Shown here in pieces: positions 36,494 to 44,789 of a DNA stretch of 64,000 nucleotides; the first letter of the stretch is position 1, and every line of letters starts with the position of its first letter. The stretch is from CAYPPG01 sp964412555. GTDB taxonomy: Bacteria; Hinthialibacterota; Hinthialibacteria; Hinthialibacterales; Hinthialibacteraceae. The stretch lies in contig CAYPPG010000036.1 in NCBI GenBank assembly GCA_964412555.1, positions 10,052 through 74,051 of the forward strand. The letters are read 5' to 3'. The notes beneath the pieces are model-generated. The model was not told the origin of the DNA, searched no databases, and saw nothing but the letters and a program-made list of their open reading frames with translations. The position numbers and the translations under genes are program-made.

Positions 36494-37984
36494 TTATGCA
36501 ATCTTGGCTTCTATCGCCGAAATGATGGTTTTTAACGCTCTTATTCTAGCCCATAGTTTACAATTTCCTTCCACAATAGTCCAAGGCGCATAGTTTGTGC
36601 TGGTCCGCTCGATCATTTCATTGACAGCTGCGGCGTAAAGGTCCCATTTTTCGCGGTTGCGCCAATCTTCCTCCGTTAGTTTGTGTTTTTTATGAGGAAT
36701 ATGTTCACGTTCTTCGAAACGCTTTAATTGCTCCTCTTTGCTGATATGCAGCCAAAACTTGATGATAATCGTGCCGTAATGAGCGAGGTGACGCTCAAAT
36801 TCATTGATTTCAAAGAAGGCTCGTTTCCATTCTTCTTCTTGACAAAAACCCTCGATTCGCTCGACCATGACGCGTCCATACCAGGAACGGTCGAATATGG
36901 CAAAATGCCCTCCTTTTGGCAAATGCTTCCAAAAGCGCCATAAATAATGATGAGTGGCTTCTTCCCCCTGCGGTGCGGCAATCGGAATCACCGAATAGCC
37001 GCGTGGATCCAATTTTTCTGTTACCCGCTTGATATTGCCTCCTTTTCCAGCTGCATCCCACCCTTCATAGACGATCACAACCGGTGTTCGTTGTGTAAAA
37101 CATATGAATTCCAATTGCCGCAACCGTTTTTGGCAGGTATCCAATTCGTCCCGATATTCCGCTCGTTCCAGAGATTTTGAGAGATCCGACCGGTCCAAAA
37201 TACTGACTGCACTCGGATTCTTGATTTCATGGGACGTCGGTACCCCGCTGACATAAGTCACCTTTCGGCTGCCTTCCTGCAATACCCGATCCAATGTTTC
37301 AACTATGGTTCTGGCAATATGAATCCGGCGATGACGCCTATCCGTAGCGGCGACAAAAGTCCAGGGGGCGTAGGGGGTATCGGTTTCCACAAATATTTCA
37401 TCGGCAACGGACATATATTGCTTGAATTTTTTGTGAATTATCCAGTCATCTTCCGTTACCCGCCACCCTTCATAGGAACTTTTTTCCATTTTTTTGAAGC
37501 GTTTTTTCTGCTCTTTTTTGTCAATGTGCAGCCAAAATTTGAGCAAAATCAATCCATCATCCACCAGTTGCCGTTCGAATTGCTTGATCTCGTCTTTCCG
37601 GAGACTCCAATTGTGGTCATCCAGCGCCTGATTGACACGCTCTGTAATAATGGGCATATACCATCCGCAATCGTAAATCCCGATTTGTCCTTTTCCCGGA
37701 ATATTCAACCAGAAACGCCATAGAAAAGGCCGCAACTGTTCTTCTTCCGTCATTATCAAGCGGGTTAAATGCACTTTGAATCCTCTCGGATCGAGGGGAG
37801 CGGCAACATGGGAGATACTGTCTCCTTTACCCGAAGCCTCCATTCCCTCAAACAATATGAGTACAGGCCTTCGACTTTCAATTAACTTTTGTTGCAAATC
37901 CCGCAAACGGTCTTTTAGTGGTGAGTTGAATTCCTTGTATTTCTCTTTCTTCAAAGATTGCTTCAAATCCAAGCTTTCCAGCAT
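36494..37984 (-). CDS. Tandem PPK2-family polyphosphate:nucleotide phosphotransferase
   Basis: A 496-residue protein with two PPK2 domains. The first (about 1-240) has Walker A LFEGMEASGKGDSI, but the lid and catalytic region reads IYDCGWYMPII instead of FDRSWYGR. The second (about 260-496) has YEGWDAAGKGGNIKR and the canonical FDRSWYGRVMVERIEG. This matches the class II architecture (PAP), where the C-terminal domain is the active one and makes ADP from AMP and polyphosphate. It is cytoplasmic. It stands alone, upstream of phoH on the same strand, so a phosphate-metabolism theme with phoH is possible. Confidence 0.9.
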   Translation of the reverse strand: MLESLDLKQSLKKEKYKEFNSPLKDRLRDLQQKLIESRRPVLILFEGMEASGKGDSISHVAAPLDPRGFKVHLTRLIMTEEEQLRPFLWRFWLNIPGKGQIGIYDCGWYMPIITERVNQALDDHNWSLRKDEIKQFERQLVDDGLILLKFWLHIDKKEQKKRFKKMEKSSYEGWRVTEDDWIIHKKFKQYMSVADEIFVETDTPYAPWTFVAATDRRHRRIHIARTIVETLDRVLQEGSRKVTYVSGVPTSHEIKNPSAVSILDRSDLSKSLERAEYRDELDTCQKRLRQLEFICFTQRTPVVIVYEGWDAAGKGGNIKRVTEKLDPRGYSVIPIAAPQGEEATHHYLWRFWKHLPKGGHFAIFDRSWYGRVMVERIEGFCQEEEWKRAFFEINEFERHLAHYGTIIIKFWLHISKEEQLKRFEEREHIPHKKHKLTEEDWRNREKWDLYAAAVNEMIERTSTNYAPWTIVEGNCKLWARIRALKTIISAIEAKIA

Positions 37985-38347
37985 CGTTCATCCCCTTTGT
38001 TTCATTGAGCATTCTGCCTTTCTCATGTTCAGTAAGGCCATTTGAACACCACATCAATACATACAGGAAAACCATTCTTCCAAGATCCCATCTTCAATTG
38101 CTCATGATAATTTAACACAAAGTTCCTGTTAATCGAAAGTATGATACCCTATATTTAAACCTGAATGTAAAATTTCATCGATTTTTTTTAGAAAGAAACC
38201 CTTTTTAGGTGTAGGAGGCTCTCTTCATTGCAGATATACTTTAACGAATATGCGTAAATCAACACTGTAATTTCTATCGGTAGATGAACATACGCAACCG
38301 TTATCTAAACACTACACTAATTGGAGTTAATTGGAGAAAGCCGGATT
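37985..38347. other. Intergenic region between the divergent PPK2 and asd genes
   Basis: This 363-base region separates the - strand PPK2 gene from the + strand asd gene, so it must hold both promoters. It is AT-rich. No repeat, RNA gene or riboswitch was recognised, and no promoter could be assigned with confidence. Confidence 0.5.
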
Positions 38348-39418
38348 ATGGAAAAGAAAAGATCAGCAATACTTGGCGCTACCGGAGTAGCAGGACAACA
38401 GTTTTTAGAAGCGCTTTTCGATCATCCGTGGATTGAAATATCGGGATTATACGCCTCGGAACGTTCCATGGGGAAACCGTATGGAAAAGCCGCCACTTGG
38501 CATTCCCCGGAGATTCTCCCGGATAAAGTCGCAGAAATGATGGTGAAAAACATCGATATCGTCGTGGATGAACTCGATCAGTACGATATCGTTTTTTCAG
38601 CGCTTCCCTCCGACGTGGCGGAAACCATCGAAGGCAAATGCGCAGCTCATAAACCTGTGATCAGCACTGCTTCTGCATTTCGTTATAAAGACGATGTGCC
38701 GGTGCTCGTCCCTGAAGTGAACGCAGAACATGCTCCCCTCATCGAGAAGCAGAAAAAAGAGAGAGGGTGGAAGGGTTTTGTCGTTCCAGGCCCCAACTGT
38801 ACCACGATGGGTTTAATCATCTCCTTGAAACCGATTCTTGACAGTTTTGGCATCAAAAAAGTGTTCATGACCTCATTGCAGGCACTCTCCGGCGCTGGTT
38901 ATCCCGGGCATCCCGGAATGGATATTCTCGATAATGTCATTCCGTTTATCAACAAAGAAGAAGGAAAAGTTGTCATTGAAACCGTGAAAACGTTAGGGAA
39001 ATACGACAACGGAAAAGTGGACAACGCGGACTTCGGTGTGAGTTGTACCTGTACACGGGTTGCTACTCTCGATGGCCATATGCTTTCGATTTTTGTGGAA
39101 ACCGAAAAAGAATGCACACCTGAGGACTTTAAAAATGCCATTCAGGAGTATAACGCGAAATGCCGCGAAACCTTTGGAGATTTGCCCTCCGCACCGCAGG
39201 AAACCATTATCGTGAAGGAAGAAGACAACCGCCCGCAGCCCCGATTGGATCGTGAACTTGGAGCCGGTATGTCAACCGTTGTCGGAAGAATTCGGCAAGA
39301 TGAAGTATACGGTAAGAATGGTATTAAATACATCGCCCTTTCCCATAATACAAAACGAGGAGCGGCGAAGGGCGAATTGCTGGTCACAGAGTATTTGATG
39401 ACCAAGGGATATTTGTAA
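38348..39418 (+). CDS. asd: Aspartate-semialdehyde dehydrogenase, archaeal/fungal-type
   Basis: The start at ATG 38348 gives 356 residues; GGAG lies 13 bases before. The NADP loop is SAILGATGVAGQQF (about 6-19), the catalytic Cys lies in VPGPNCTTMGLI (about 141-152), and the active-site His/Arg regions are SLQALSGAGYPGHPG and SCTCTRVATLDGH. The HNTKRGAAKGELL C-terminus is typical of the archaeal-type subfamily rather than the E. coli type. It makes aspartate semialdehyde for Lys, Met, Thr and DAP. The aspartate kinase of the same pathway is 23 kb away at 61916. Confidence 0.94.
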   Translation: MEKKRSAILGATGVAGQQFLEALFDHPWIEISGLYASERSMGKPYGKAATWHSPEILPDKVAEMMVKNIDIVVDELDQYDIVFSALPSDVAETIEGKCAAHKPVISTASAFRYKDDVPVLVPEVNAEHAPLIEKQKKERGWKGFVVPGPNCTTMGLIISLKPILDSFGIKKVFMTSLQALSGAGYPGHPGMDILDNVIPFINKEEGKVVIETVKTLGKYDNGKVDNADFGVSCTCTRVATLDGHMLSIFVETEKECTPEDFKNAIQEYNAKCRETFGDLPSAPQETIIVKEEDNRPQPRLDRELGAGMSTVVGRIRQDEVYGKNGIKYIALSHNTKRGAAKGELLVTEYLMTKGYL

Positions 39419-39507
39419 ATCCCGATTTCTACGTTGCACAATAAGATGCAGGCGCGGTAGTTAAAGTATGGTTTCTTTTTGGAAATAGATATCTATTTAC
39501 TGCTTTC

Positions 39508-39536
39508 TGTGGTGCAGTCAGAATGTCTGCACCACA
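39508..39536. repeat. REP-like hairpin
   Basis: TGTGGTGCAG (39508-39517) pairs with CTGCACCACA (39527-39536) around a 9-base loop. It belongs to the same family as 23499-23559 and 40021-40048. Confidence 0.75.
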
Positions 39537-39694
39537 ATTTTTGATTTTTACTGTGGCGTTAGCATCTGTTTTAAGTCGAAGTGAATGCAACATCGGGATA
39601 TCACATAGGATTGTCCTACAATATGTAGTGTAGACGTAGAGATATACACTGTTTGATGATAGTTTTGTCATTCTTGAATGCACGGATAAAAGAA

Positions 39695-39973
39695 ATGAAT
39701 ATATCTCGTGAAGAATTGGTACGAATCACCGGTGAGCAGGTTGTGCAGCAAGCGGAAAATCTTCCGCAAGAAACGTTCGAAGAACTGAAATGGGAATATC
39801 TTTCTTTGCTATTGCAACAGTATGAAGAGACATACCACATCAATTATTTCGAAGCGCTTCGTTCCTATTTTTTAGGATTGGAACCCCAACTCCGATTGGT
39901 TCTCATTCGCCACATCCTCGAAACGCAAGATGAAACCACCCCGCTCTCCAGCATTCATGAAATGATGCAGTGA
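39695..39973 (+). CDS. Small helical hypothetical protein
   Basis: From ATG 39695 this is a 92-residue, charged, helical protein (ISREELVRITGEQVVQQAE … IRHILETQDETTPLSSIHEMM). A longer reading from 39656 adds 13 hydrophobic residues. No family was recognised and the ribosome site is weak. It lies between two REP-like hairpins. Confidence 0.5.
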   Translation: MNISREELVRITGEQVVQQAENLPQETFEELKWEYLSLLLQQYEETYHINYFEALRSYFLGLEPQLRLVLIRHILETQDETTPLSSIHEMMQ

Positions 39974-40020
39974 TCAATGGTAACGGTATCTTTTGGGAAC
40001 TAGTTTGTAATTACCCTATA

Positions 40021-40048
40021 TTGTGCAGACAGGATGTCCGCACCACAA
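40021..40048. repeat. REP-like hairpin, degenerate copy
   Basis: TTGTGCAGACA faces TGTCCGCACCACAA with a three-base indel. It is a third member of the GTGGTGC repeat family, lying just downstream of the Fur-type gene. Confidence 0.6.
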
Positions 40049-40078
40049 TTTGTCGTTTCAAATCAATCAACATTGCCT

Positions 40079-40453
40079 CTATGTAGCACAGTCTTCACAT
40101 TTTCCATAGAATAATAGTTTGTGCCCTTCTACTATGAAGTTTTCCGGAGTGTTTGGTTTCTTTTTCACAACACACCCCTCCACTTCGAAGACTCGATGAC
40201 ATTTCTTACAAAAGAAATGATGGTGATGGGGTTTTCCAGCCATTTCATAACGCGGTGGTTCACCGGGTATTTCTACTGGTTCAATAATCCCTTCTTCCAT
40301 GAATCCTTTGATCGTCCGGTAAACGGTAGCGATTCCCAACCGAGGAGCATAAGCTTGGGCGGCTTTGAGAACTTCCTGCGGACCTAAAGGTCTGGCAATT
40401 TCTTCGAAAACCCTGCGAATTGCCATTCTTTGATGTGTTTTTCTTTCCATCAT
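40079..40453 (-). CDS. Fur-family transcriptional regulator
   Basis: A 124-residue protein with a winged-helix N-terminal domain (HQRMAIRRVFEEIARPLGPQEVL, LGIATVYRTIKGFMEEGII). The regulatory metal site is HHHHFFCKKCHRVF, and a second CxxC (GKCEDC) at the C-terminus makes the structural zinc site. Fur-type proteins repress metal or peroxide genes when bound to their metal. Which metal (Fe, Zn, Mn, or peroxide sensing) cannot be told. It is divergent from the DUF4198 metal-type gene across a 385-base region, so that gene is a plausible target. Confidence 0.92.
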   Translation of the reverse strand: MMERKTHQRMAIRRVFEEIARPLGPQEVLKAAQAYAPRLGIATVYRTIKGFMEEGIIEPVEIPGEPPRYEMAGKPHHHHFFCKKCHRVFEVEGCVVKKKPNTPENFIVEGHKLLFYGKCEDCAT

Positions 40454-40838
40454 AAGTTACCTCACAAATTTATATAAGTCACCCCAAAATATCGACTTGA
40501 TACCCCTCTTACACCCTTATCCCGATATGGAACAGTTGTCGAGGTCATTCCATTAAAATCAATCGATATGTCTTAATTTCCACTCTTTGCAGCGACTAAT
40601 CCTTTAAATTCATTATAACTCAAATATTCAAATCTTTTGAGTCGCCTATTTAACTTTAATATTTTATTATCGTTGTTCTAGGGAACATGCCCTCAAAACC
40701 TGCCTGAATGAATTGAATTTATGCTCATTTTCCGATCATTCATGATTCAAGAAATTCGTTTTTTGGACCGAAACCTTGATTTTTGTGCAAGTCAATATTA
40801 TGTTTCTTTGAAAAGTGTTATTACCAGGAGGCGCTATC
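40454..40838. other. Divergent promoter region of the Fur-type and DUF4198 genes
   Basis: This 385-base AT-rich gap lies between divergent genes. No box matching a classical Fur or Zur operator was confirmed by eye, and no RNA or repeat was seen. The AGGAGG ribosome site of the DUF4198 gene is at its right end. Confidence 0.4.
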
Positions 40839-41630
40839 ATGAAAACTCGATTGTATTTCTTCATTATCCTTTTCATCTGTTCCATCCCAGTGTCATTTGC
40901 CCATTTTCCAATGCTGATTCATGATTCTCCGTTTGCAGAACTCAATCAAGGGATTCAATTGCGATTTTGGGTCGGTCATCCCTACGAACAAGAATATACA
41001 GACGCTCCCAAACCGGAAAAAGTTGTCGCCATTCTCCCCTCTGGTTTATCGGAGGATATTACTTCAAAACTTACGGAATGGAAATATCAGACAGGAGAAC
41101 AATCGGTTACTGCATGGACCATTCCGTTCGACTGCCGTCAAAAGGGGGATACGATCATTCGGCTGGATGGAAAACCGGTAGTGGGGGCCAATAATTCTTT
41201 ATACCAGGAATTTTTAAAGATTTTCGTTCATGTGGAACGGCAAGATGGATGGCGTGCACGTACCGGCCAGCCGTTGGAAATCGTTCCTCTCACTCGTCCA
41301 TACGGTATTGAAGCTGGTTCTGTTTTTACGGGAAGGTTGATGAAAGGGGACCAAGGAGTCGCCGATGCAGAAATCGAAATCGAACAGTTTCTACCAAAAA
41401 CTCCTCTTGCAGAGGATTTGCCTCCCGATCCTTTCATAACCAAAGTAGTCGTTACCGATCCCAATGGTGTTTTTTCGTGTACTCTTCCAAATTCAGGATG
41501 GTGGATTTGTGCGGCATACGTCGAAGAAGCAGAAACCATGAAACGGAACGAAAAAGAGTATACCCTCAGCGCTCTGGCCGGAATCTGGATTCATGTGGAG
41601 GAGAAATTCACGCAAAAATTACCAGAATAA
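40839..41630 (+). CDS. DUF4198-family periplasmic protein, possible nickel/cobalt-uptake type
   Basis: The start at ATG 40839 follows AGGAGG and gives 263 residues. A signal peptide (LYFFIILFICSIPVSFAHF) precedes a β-rich domain with FWVGHPYEQEYTDAPKPE, GQPLEIVPLTRPYGI and FTGRLMKGDQGVADAEIEI. The C-terminal part has DPNGVFSCTLPNSGWWICAA. DUF4198 includes NikK-like components of nickel or cobalt uptake, which are anchored or periplasmic. No transporter gene is adjacent, but a Fur-type regulator is divergent from it, supporting a metal role by inference. A strong terminator follows. Confidence 0.82.
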   Translation: MKTRLYFFIILFICSIPVSFAHFPMLIHDSPFAELNQGIQLRFWVGHPYEQEYTDAPKPEKVVAILPSGLSEDITSKLTEWKYQTGEQSVTAWTIPFDCRQKGDTIIRLDGKPVVGANNSLYQEFLKIFVHVERQDGWRARTGQPLEIVPLTRPYGIEAGSVFTGRLMKGDQGVADAEIEIEQFLPKTPLAEDLPPDPFITKVVVTDPNGVFSCTLPNSGWWICAAYVEEAETMKRNEKEYTLSALAGIWIHVEEKFTQKLPE

Positions 41631-41650
41631 GTAATTGGAAGAAAATACAG

Positions 41651-41677
41651 AACGCCGGTCATCGACCGGCGTTTTTC
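41651..41677 (+). terminator. Rho-independent terminator after the DUF4198 gene
   Basis: AACGCCGGTC (41651-41660) and GACCGGCGTT (41664-41673) form a perfect 10-base-pair stem with a 3-base loop, followed by TTT and a C-rich tail. It begins 21 bases after the stop codon. Confidence 0.92.
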
Positions 41678-41700
41678 TCAAGTGTAAAAGTTACTATGCA

Positions 41701-41895
41701 TCAAGCTAGAAAATCGATCTTACTGTCGCTTTTGGGCTTTTCCTTTTTTTCTTCTTTCTGCTGTTTCTTTTTCGATTGTTTGAAATAGGGCATGGGCGCA
41801 TTATCTTTGCCTTCATATTTTGTCGTTCCTCCTACACCGTTGCTCACTTGTAATGGCGCCACATTTTTTTGGATTACATCAAATGCGTTATACAT
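41701..41895 (-). CDS. Small Lys-rich hypothetical protein
   Basis: A 64-residue protein starting with ATG 41895 after an AAAGGGG site. A globular-looking N-terminus (YNAFDVIQKNVAPLQVSNG) is followed by a Lys/Glu-rich tail (QSKKKQQKEEKKEKPKSDSK) that ends IDFLA. No family was recognised. It is convergent with the DUF4198 gene, with the terminator hairpin between them. Confidence 0.5.
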   Translation of the reverse strand: MYNAFDVIQKNVAPLQVSNGVGGTTKYEGKDNAPMPYFKQSKKKQQKEEKKEKPKSDSKIDFLA

Positions 41896-42180
41896 TTTCT
41901 TTTCCCCTTTCGTTGGGGTTTCCGTACTATCACTATCGGCGAAGTTTTCTAAAACTTAAATCTATCCGTCGATTGACAAGATAGCTCGATCCTATTGATA
42001 AGATGTTTCATTTGTTGCTCATTTCCTATCGGTTGGATATCTTTCTATCTTTGCAAGTCATGCAAAACCTTGAGAGATAGGGAAATTCAATATACCGTTT
42101 TTCTTGTGATGAATTTCTTTCTCAAATAGAAAGTGGGTATTGTTTGCGATGCGCTAATAAAAGCGAATGGGGAAAATAGA

Positions 42181-43713
42181 ATGGATCAATCAATAAATGG
42201 AACAGTTGCCAATTATCGCTTTAATCCTATTATTTTATTGGCAGGACCAATCGTATTTCTGTTGATTTTACTGCTTCCCGGACCGGAATCTCTTCCGGCC
42301 GAAGGAAAACGAGTGGCGGCAGTCGCGTTTTGGATGTCGATTTGGTGGCTCACCGGCGTGATCCCGGTCGGAGCAACGGCAATTCTCCCTTTCGCTTTAT
42401 TTCCTTTTCTCGGAGTCATGAAAGGGGACGTAGCCGTCGGCTATTTTGCTCACCAATTGAATTTCCTGCTGCTCGGTGGATTCATGCTTGCCGCTGCAAT
42501 GGAAAAATGGAATGTGCATCGGCGAATGGCACTCGGTATCATCGATTTTATCGGTGTTACACCACGGCGTGTTGTGCTGGGATTTATGATCGCCACGGCG
42601 GTATTGTCCATGTGGATCAGCAATACGGCGACTTCTTTGATGATGCTTCCGGTTGGGATTGCAATGCTCAAGAAATTCCGCGAAATCGGAGGAGACGAAC
42701 TCGGAGACCGTATCGCTCCGGCTTTGATGTTGTCGATTGCCTATGCCGCTTCCATCGGTGGGGTAGGGACATTGATCGGTACGCCTCCGAACGCGGTTTT
42801 CGCATCACAAGTCAACACTCTTTTTGGCCAAAAGATCGGCTTTTTTGAATGGATCAAAGTCGGTATTCCGATGGTCATCGTCATTTTGCCGCTCGCTTGG
42901 ATTTATTTAGTCCGGATTCAATTTCCACTTCCTTCCAGCATCGGAAAAGAGGCCATCAACGTTATCCGGGACGAGCGACGGGCAATGGGAAAAATGAATC
43001 GGGGAGAAATTTGTGTAGCGATCGTTTTTTGTTTAACGGCTTTAGGGTGGATTCTCCGTAAAAAAATAGAAGTCGGTATTTTCAGTTTTCCCGGTATTCA
43101 GACTTATTTTCCCCTGGTGAACAGTGACGCGACAATTGCCATGCTCAGTGGATTTTGCCTTTTCGCTATTCCTGTCAATGCCAAACGGGGTGAATTTCTC
43201 CTCGATTTACGTTCGGCAATGTCCATTCCTTGGGATGTGTTACTGATTATCGGCGGCGGGATTTGTCTGGCGAACGGTTTTTCCGATTCAGGATTGTCAG
43301 AGTGGATGGTCAACCAATTGGTGTTCTTGAAAAGTTATCATCCGTATTTCATTATCCTCGTTTGCGTTGCGCTCGTTGTATTCTTGACCGAATTAACTTC
43401 GAATACGGCAACATCGACAATTTTCATCCCCATTATGGGTGTCATGGCGACTAGCATCGGGCAAAATCCATACTTATTGATGGTACCCTGTTGTGTCGGG
43501 GTATCAATGGCCTTTATGCTGCCTGCGGCTACACCTCCTAATGCGGTTGTTTTCGGATCGGGATATCTGCGGATTCAAGAAATGGCGAAGACGGGATTTT
43601 TCATGAATTTGATTTCCATTACTTTTATCGTATTAGTGATGATCACGTTGACAAGCCGTATTCTGGGGATCGAGTTGAACAGCGTACCGGAATGGGCTGT
43701 ACAATCTCAATGA
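42181..43713 (+). CDS. SLC13/DASS-family sodium:dicarboxylate-type symporter
   Basis: The start at ATG 42181 gives 510 residues and about 11-12 membrane helices. The family motifs are WISNTATSLMMLPVG in the first half and the inverted repeat SNTATSTIFIPIMG in the second; these two SNT motifs bind Na+ and substrate. TPPNAVFASQ and MLPAATPPNAVVFGSGY flank the carboxylate site. The family imports C4-dicarboxylates, citrate or sulfate with sodium; the substrate is not settled. It is convergent with the CAP gene. Confidence 0.93.
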   Translation: MDQSINGTVANYRFNPIILLAGPIVFLLILLLPGPESLPAEGKRVAAVAFWMSIWWLTGVIPVGATAILPFALFPFLGVMKGDVAVGYFAHQLNFLLLGGFMLAAAMEKWNVHRRMALGIIDFIGVTPRRVVLGFMIATAVLSMWISNTATSLMMLPVGIAMLKKFREIGGDELGDRIAPALMLSIAYAASIGGVGTLIGTPPNAVFASQVNTLFGQKIGFFEWIKVGIPMVIVILPLAWIYLVRIQFPLPSSIGKEAINVIRDERRAMGKMNRGEICVAIVFCLTALGWILRKKIEVGIFSFPGIQTYFPLVNSDATIAMLSGFCLFAIPVNAKRGEFLLDLRSAMSIPWDVLLIIGGGICLANGFSDSGLSEWMVNQLVFLKSYHPYFIILVCVALVVFLTELTSNTATSTIFIPIMGVMATSIGQNPYLLMVPCCVGVSMAFMLPAATPPNAVVFGSGYLRIQEMAKTGFFMNLISITFIVLVMITLTSRILGIELNSVPEWAVQSQ

Positions 43714-44721
43714 TCAAAAACGGCTCCAATCCATAATTTCTGTGTCATCTCCCAAGATAAAATCGATTTTTACATTGTTTTCACCATCAAATGTAAATGT
43801 CTTTGTCATCGGTTCCGGAAGAGGTCCACCGGAGGCTTCCAGAGTGTATTGCCCCGCATCTGCGATTGGGATCGTATACCCCCCACTGGAATAGGTGTTT
43901 GTGCTCTGATTGGTTCCTTTAACGGTTATTGTGACGCCTCCTAAGCCTTCACCGATATCATAAAATTGATTTTGGTCGGTATCTGCATACACGACCCCAA
44001 GAATCTGGGGGGTATATTGAAAAGAAACGGCAAAATCGATTGTGACGAGTAATGGGCCAACGGATTCCAATTGTTTTGTCCCAACGGCAGCTGACTTTGG
44101 ATCATGCCGGTTTTTCTTCAACCTGATTTTAGAACGCATTACCTTTGCCGAGACGGTTTGAACGATACCGATACCGACTTCTTTCCAAAGCGGTTCCCGA
44201 TCGAATTCAAGAGTGTTTTTGCGATGCCCGAGAGAGGGAACATTCCAATCGACGAGAAACGCGGCGTGCGCATGTTCGACGTTTTCTCCATGCGCGAAAA
44301 CATTCTCCCCATATCCTCGCCAGTCATAACCGGCTTCTTCAATGCGCTGCCCGGGATCGGAGCCGTCACTTCCATAATGATCTTGAAACTTGTTATCACG
44401 CATATCGATACTGTGACGGCGGGCGGCCTGGATCAAATTCAGATTGAGCGTCAGAGGCGGACGCGGTGGATAAGCATTAAATTCCTCTTTCACCGCTTCC
44501 AAATCCACATTGAAATAGCGATATGCATTGAGAATCGCTGAATCTTGATGATTGGCCAAGCGCATGCCTTCGGCAGGGGGAGCCATTCGTGCCCGATTGA
44601 TCAATTCCAACATAAGTTGTTCTTCATCTGTGGGTTCAATTGTTTGGGTTATCCCCAAATTTCCTGTGAGCAGTTGTAATAAAAGAATGCAAATCACAAT
44701 TTTAATAAGGGTACTTTTCAT
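43714..44721 (-). CDS. Exported CAP-domain (SCP/PR1) protein with SdrD-B-type domain
   Basis: A 335-residue protein. A signal peptide (IKIVICILLLQLLTGNLGIT) precedes a CAP domain (about 30-185) with ELINRARMAPPAEG, ARRHSIDMRDNKFQDHYG, GYGENVFAHGEN and PSLGHRKNTL. The last supply the His/Glu residues of the CAP cavity. A β-sandwich domain follows (about 240-335; DTDQNQFYDIGEGLGGVTITV), like Cna/SdrD B repeats. CAP proteins bind lipids or cell-wall ligands outside the cell. GGAGGAAAC precedes the start. The stop codons of this gene and the symporter abut at 43713/43714. Confidence 0.88.
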   Translation of the reverse strand: MKSTLIKIVICILLLQLLTGNLGITQTIEPTDEEQLMLELINRARMAPPAEGMRLANHQDSAILNAYRYFNVDLEAVKEEFNAYPPRPPLTLNLNLIQAARRHSIDMRDNKFQDHYGSDGSDPGQRIEEAGYDWRGYGENVFAHGENVEHAHAAFLVDWNVPSLGHRKNTLEFDREPLWKEVGIGIVQTVSAKVMRSKIRLKKNRHDPKSAAVGTKQLESVGPLLVTIDFAVSFQYTPQILGVVYADTDQNQFYDIGEGLGGVTITVKGTNQSTNTYSSGGYTIPIADAGQYTLEASGGPLPEPMTKTFTFDGENNVKIDFILGDDTEIMDWSRF

Positions 44722-44789
44722 AACGTTTCCTCCATAATTTTTTCGGATAGTGTATCACAAAACCAACAAGATGGTGGTTTGAGAAGAAT

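Noticed and set aside
40454..40838. A Fur box
   Set aside because: Only half-matching AT-rich stretches were seen, which are expected by chance in this composition.
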